Shown: positions 59,479 through 64,000 of the stretch, in pieces
How the letters are laid out: each line of letters starts with the position of its first letter
How positions within the stretch are numbered: position 1 is the first letter of the stretch
Source of the DNA: Chlorokybus atmophyticus
Taxonomy: Eukaryota; Streptophyta; Chlorokybophyceae; Chlorokybales; Chlorokybaceae
Length of the DNA stretch: 64,000 nucleotides
Direction of reading: 5' to 3'
Assembly: GCA_009103225.1 (NCBI GenBank)
Contig: RHPI01003369.1
Span: 379,500-443,499, forward strand
Translations under genes and position numbers: made by a program
Notes under the pieces: generated by a model
Database searches by the model: none
The model's input: only the letters and a program-made list of their open reading frames with translations
Told to the model about the DNA's origin: nothing

Positions 59479-62300
59479 CCCCTCCAACAAGCTTATACGT
59501 TCATCTCCTATCAGTCTTTTGCCGGCCTCAATGCACACTTGAGTCCACGCCCACACTTGTTGCGAGCCACCACGCACTGTTTCAGGTCAGCTTTTTCCTC
59601 AGCAGAGGACAGAGTTGACGCACCAGCATTCCTGCATCAACCACATTACTATTGCACATCAGCAACAGTCTCTAACAATCTCACCACCTAGCACTCTGCT
59701 GCTAGCTACTCAATACTCACCTGTAATTGTCAAGTGCAGCGGGGTTGCAGAGGTATCTCCGCAGGGTTGTCGTGGGGATGCCAAGTGCTGGAACAGCATC
59801 CCTGAGGGTCATGCAGCCCTGATCTATTGCCTTCATTGCGCGCTGGATGTCTTCCATGCTGGCACCCCAACGTTTGTAGCCTTTCCGACGTGCTGAGCGT
59901 GCCGGGGTCTTGTCACACGTTTGCCCCGCGTTGTAAGATATTCAGTTGGTCTGCAATGATGCAAAGGGTGGTCTAAGCAGCAGTGCTGCAATGATGATAT
60001 GCTGGTGCAAACACACAAGCCACCGACCCTACCACTAGCAGTCACCATAGGGTAGTAGCTACTGGTAAAACACTTGTACTAGCTATAACACTTGCAATGC
60101 AACACTTGCAGCCTGCCTCACAATGCAACACATGTAGTGTGCCTTACACTAGCACACCGTGCATGCCACCTCCCCCCTACCTCACCTACTCCTCCACCAC
60201 TTGCCTACCAGCACCAGCACTTACTGCAACACTTACAAACATCAACCACAATGCTTGCAAACTCACGTGCCCCTCGAATGCCACCCCCCTCCCCGTTTGC
60301 CATGCTATCTACCACTCATACGCATATGTGAAAAAATCCTTACGCGTTACCCTTTGCAAGCCCAACATGTGACTTTTGCTATTCACAGTCAGATGGCATG
60401 ATACTTGATATATACTAGCTCTAAATCTCACTAGAATCACGTGCACAAAAACCCTACACAGTTTGCATTTGATTTGCATAAGCTATTAAAACTCAAAGTT
60501 GGGGGTTGGAGGTGGACAACCTCACCCTAACTAAAACAGTGCTTTAAAAATTCAAATCTCGCGCCACACTTGGCCGTTTGACGCAAAACTTGGTTTGCAT
60601 GTATATCACAACTAGCTGTACCTAGGTTTGAAGTTTGACCGCGATTGGGTAAGGGGTTGGCCAATTAGCCGCAAAAACCCACGTATTGGCCAAATTAGAA
60701 GCCTTTACCCTAGCCGTTAGCGTGGGTTGTCGGAAAGGATTTTGCGACTTGGTAATGAAATAATCGGTGTCCCGTATTTAAGTAACCTTGTTATGCTCAG
60801 TCAAAGTCTTATAGTTTAACATGTGTCATTTGCTGTGAATAGTTTTCAAGTGCGTAACATGTTAAACATGCCTGCTACATGAGTTTATAAAACTTAATTT
60901 AAAATTGCAACATCATACATGTGGAGGCTCAGCAGTACTGCATTAAACTCGAAAGGGAAGATGCATTTATTCTGCAATAAACACAAGTGCAATTGTGCAC
61001 CACAAACACGGTCAGTCCATGTGATGTTACCTTAACTTGTCATTCGGGATACTATTTTAATCTCTGTCAATACCTTCTTTTCTTCTTTTTGGGGGGCACC
61101 ACACACAGATAGGCCGCCTTAACAAAGTAAGGGCGCAATGTCTAACGTGACGCTGCAAACAAAACGCGTTAATAGACGCGCTCATACAGTTGCTGCTCTT
61201 TAGACTGTTACACATAACAAATAGCGCTTAAAATTAAGTGTATGCTTAGATTTGTAAGCACCGTGCGTAAAGTAAGTGACATGTAAGCACATGCATTTTT
61301 GCATAAGCATGCCAATTGACCTTTTAAATCTTTTTGAGTTGATCAAGTGGCATGCTTACATGGGTTGATATTTTTGATTTAACATGCGAGTATCGACCCG
61401 TTTTATGATCATCTCGATTATTTTAAGATTATTATCTTAACAGAGCTTTGCATACACATGAATTTGCGGTTTGCAGACAATTGTCTTCTCTCGCACTGAT
61501 ATTAGCTACCAATAATATGCAAGACTGCGGCATCAAACTTGCCAGATGTTAATTGCAACCATATATTTGCAGCTGCAATTGTTCCAAGACTGCAAAACAT
61601 TTAGATTTCGAGCAGTAGTATTGTAGAGTTTACTCACCTCATTCAAGCAATGTGTCAAGATGTATACTCATTGTTTTTCGATTACAAAATGTAACAAGGG
61701 GTAAACCATGATCGTCTTGCTATGGTTTTCATGTAAAATACAATATATAACACGAAATTGTTTCATACATCTCATACAAACTTGCGTATTAACAACCTTT
61801 CAAGCATTTTATGTTAAGTTTGACACGATATGCCGCATGATGACACTTAGTCATATCCATATAAAAAAATAGCTAAACACTGTATCTACCGATATATGTC
61901 TATGAATGCACACGCGCAATAAAGCATATCATTGATATATTATGCGTTCTTAATGTTCAAATTGACACTATTATCAACGCGCAAGTTGTAAAATTAAATT
62001 TACACTTGTTATGGCACGGCTACCGGTAGCTGGTGGTTGGTAAATTCACGGAGCATTGCAATAAACACAAGTGTTGGCTGCAACGCTTCATGAAAGTAGA
62101 GCATGTTGTGGATCCCACGTAAAATTTTCTTCACGACAGTCTCGATGATTGACTCGTCTGAGACAGATTGCCGTCCGCGAGCGCGACAGCCAGGTTGCTG
62201 GTCACTATTTCCGGCGCAGAGACAGAGAGAACCCGCAGGCCACCACGTGGCAGGCCTCGTCCCCCGGACCAGGCGGCGGCAGCGGAGGCAAAACTACAGC

Positions 62301-62363
62301 AGGAGGAGGAGCAGGAGGAGAAGGAGGAGGGGGTGGTGGTGGTGGTGGTGGTGGAGGAGGAGC
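62301..62363. repeat. GGA/GGT trinucleotide tract
   Basis: Imperfect AGG and GGT repeats; source of a spurious poly-Gly frame. Confidence 0.8.
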
Positions 62364-62680
62364 GTGCCTAGACCTACATACGGAGGGGAGAACTAGTGCG
62401 GTAAACAGCACTTTGTGTACGGGGGGAGGGGAAGTGGAGAGTAGTGGGATCACAAGCAGGAGGGTGTCGAGCAGGAGGAGTAGGAGGAGAAGGGAGGAGG
62501 TGGAGCGCTAGTCGCTGGTTGTGGGGCTGCGGCCGATGGGCGGCCGCCGCAGCCACCACCCACCTGCTCAACAATGACGGCCGCCTCCAGCTGCTGCTGC
62601 TCCTCCAGCTCTTGCTGCAGAGACGGCGGCGGCGCAGGAGAAACTGCTAGCATTGTGCGACAGCATTCTAGGGTCAACGT

Positions 62681-62707
62681 GGCGGAGGCGGAGGCGGAGG
62701 CGGAGGG
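62681..62707. repeat. GGCGGA tandem repeat
   Basis: Hexamer GGCGGA repeated about four and a half times. Confidence 0.8.
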
Positions 62708-63444
62708 GGAGGGAAACAGGAAGAGAACGCGGAGGACGATAAGCAGGCCAACAAGATGCACAGTACGTAGGAGTTGAAGTGATTACCACCTCCGTGAATA
62801 AAACTAGTAGTATCAGCAGCATCTCATCATCATCGGCATGAGTAGCATCAACATTACACAACAATCCAAGCTTTAACCGCTTGTAACCCACGTCAGTGAA
62901 GCTAGTGACCTTTGGTTGTGTAGAACAACACCAGTCATAGTTTGAAAGAACACTAGTGTAAGGGTAAGGCCGAGTGATGGCGTGCGACAAAGCGTCAGCA
63001 AGTGCTTGCATTTAGGGTTCTTCCCGTCCTGCTTGCAAGAGCCAACTTCAGTTTTCAGTGCGTGCAATCAGCTGTCGCAGCAGCATCGAGTCCAGTTTCA
63101 TGCTGGCTGGGCGGGAGTGCTGTTCCCTCTGTGCAGGCACGCAGGTGCCGTGCGTGTGCCATTCAGACACAGCATTGACGTGCGTATGTTGGCGAATGTA
63201 TTTGCTCACGTATATGTCTCAATGAGTTGCGTTTGATGTACGCAAATGCATCCGTAGCAGCACAAAGTATCACAGCAGAAAGTACTACTGCTGGACGGGG
63301 GGNGGTGTTGTTAGATACGATGAGAGCCCATATATACACACACGCACACAATAGGAACACATACACGCAAGCAAGCACGCACGCATGCGCGCACGTGCAC
63401 GCAGTGGATTTGTTTGCTGCACAACTTTTGCTTTGTTGGTGCAG

Positions 63445-64000
63445 AGTACAGGCTGGTGGCGAAGAAGGGCGAGGGTACCTTCAGCGAAGTGCTCAAGGCT
63501 CAGTGCGTCAAGAACGGCAAGTACGTCGCCATCAAGTGCATGAAGAACCACTTCGATTCCCTCGACCAGGCAAGCAAAGCAAGAAAAAGTCAAGTGTGAA
63601 GCTAGGTGCACGTCAGAGAGACTCAGTGAGAGTCTCTCACTGTGAGAGACTCTCACTAGGTCATGTGCGAAAGACTCATTTGCCCCTCATGCAGGTGAAC
63701 AACTTGAGGGAGATACAGGCGCTGAGGAGGTTGTCCCCCCACGCCAATGTGGTGAAGCTTCTTGAGGTGTTGTATGATCAGCCGACGGGGAGGCTGGCGT
63801 TGGTGTTTGAGCTGATGGACATGAACGCGTATGAGTTGATACGGGGCCGGAGGCACGGCATTGGTGTTGACCGCGTGCGCGCGTACATGTACCAGCTCAT
63901 GAAGGCCATGGACCACATGCACCGCCACGGCGTCTTCCACCGCGACATCAAGCCTGAGAACATACTCATCACCGACGAGTGTCTCAAGCTCGCTGATTTT
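63445..64000 (+). CDS. MOK: MOK/MAK/RCK-type protein kinase, N-lobe and catalytic loop (runs off right edge)
   Basis: Ser/Thr kinase of the MAK/ICK/MOK group, which act in flagella and cilia (length and transport control). Two exons visible: 63445-63569 (enters in phase 1 from an unidentified first exon) and 63695-64000, 143 complete codons. Motifs: GEGTFSEV glycine loop, VAIKCMK with the ATP-binding Lys, NNLREIQALRRLSPHANVVK (alpha-C and after, the MOK signature), LALVFELMDMNAYELIRGRR, YMYQLMKAMDHMHRHGVFH, catalytic loop HRDIKPEN (63938-63961), and LADF at the edge. The ELMDMN and YELIRGRR block distinguishes MOK from MAK/ICK. The intron 63570-63694 is GC-AG: Asp-Gln joined to Val-Asn-Asn is contiguous in the family. 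The TEY/TDY activation loop lies outside the window. Confidence 0.93.
63625..63657. repeat. Perfect 16-base inverted repeat inside a kinase intron
   Basis: AGTGAGAGTCTCTCAC, one central T, then its exact reverse complement. Each arm is itself nearly palindromic (GTGAGAG-T-CTCTCAC), so several alternative hairpins are possible. It sits 37 bases before the 3' splice site of a GC-AG intron. Confidence 0.9.

Larger units (their letters stand above)
59479..63444. other. Intergenic region, AT-rich then GGA/GGT-rich
   Basis: No gene supported. 60400-62100 is A/T-rich. 62140-62760 is a purine-biased, GGA/GGT/GGC-rich region with Gly- and Arg-rich frames on one strand and Pro/Ser-rich frames on the other. 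The 5' exon(s) of the MOK-like kinase should lie in the right part, but I could not identify the start; a TTTAGGGTT telobox is at 63011-63019. One ambiguous base (N) is at 63303. Confidence 0.45.

Noticed and set aside
62149-62511. 120-residue poly-Gly ORF and the overlapping Pro-rich minus-strand ORF
   Set aside because: Simple-sequence GGA/GGT composition, no splice support, no recognisable domain.

Overview
This window is nuclear DNA from a eukaryote of the green lineage that builds motile flagella. The genes are intron-rich: about 70 introns are modelled here, mostly GT-AG, and each join preserves the reading frame. Several products belong to plant-type families: a REC/TSS-like CLU protein, an At1g01500-type protein, an SYP3-type syntaxin, a RabA/Rab11 GTPase, an RMR-type PA-RING protein and a plant-type mitochondrial Rieske protein. 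Alongside them sit an axonemal-type dynein heavy chain and a MOK/MAK-type (ciliary) kinase, which flowering plants lack. A flagellate streptophyte or chlorophyte alga fits best. Plant-type telomere-like motifs (AAACCCTAA) occur near several gene starts. All names come from motif recognition by eye; no database search was run.

Layout. 1-9332 (-): 5' part of a dynein heavy chain running off the left edge. 10527-11906 (+): At1g01500-family membrane protein, head-to-head with the dynein. 11907-16133: repeat-rich intergenic DNA. 16134-19611 (-): ten-exon gene for an acidic, coiled-coil protein I cannot name. 19612-23072: AT-richer intergenic DNA. 23073-30672 (+): a 20-exon CLU/REC-like gene. 30673-37579: dispersed repeats, a 657-base N gap and several foldback sequences. 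37580-39612 (-) and 40357-41300 (+): Golgi syntaxin SYP3 and TAF10, divergent. 41301-43083: intergenic, with an inverted repeat copy. 43084-46983 (-) and 47599-49216 (+): a GH3 glycosidase-like protein and the mitochondrial Rieske protein, divergent. 51531-53178 (+): Rab11/RabA. 54183-56061 (-): PA-TM-RING protein. 57489-58855 (-): decayed pogo/Tigger-type transposase. 58957-59478: paired hairpin repeats around a tRNA-like promoter segment. 63445-64000 (+): 5' part of a MOK-type kinase running off the right edge.

How the genes relate. They are single-copy housekeeping genes on both strands, often in divergent pairs sharing a 0.6-1.2 kb promoter region. Dynein and the MOK kinase point to flagella; SYP3, Rab11 and the RMR-like protein serve Golgi, endosome and vacuole traffic; CLU and Rieske relate to organelles; TAF10 to transcription.

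Most interesting points: (1) the GH3-family protein has an intact 17-exon reading frame but substitutions at both the nucleophile (Asp to Glu) and the substrate-binding Lys-His pair (to Arg-Thr); (2) three GC-AG introns in a short window, each needed for a conserved protein join; (3) a dispersed repeat family with a conserved CTAACGGGG head and AGCCCGGTGGT core; (4) a hairpin-plus-tRNA-promoter repeat next to the dead transposase; (5) a complete but unrecognised ten-exon gene.
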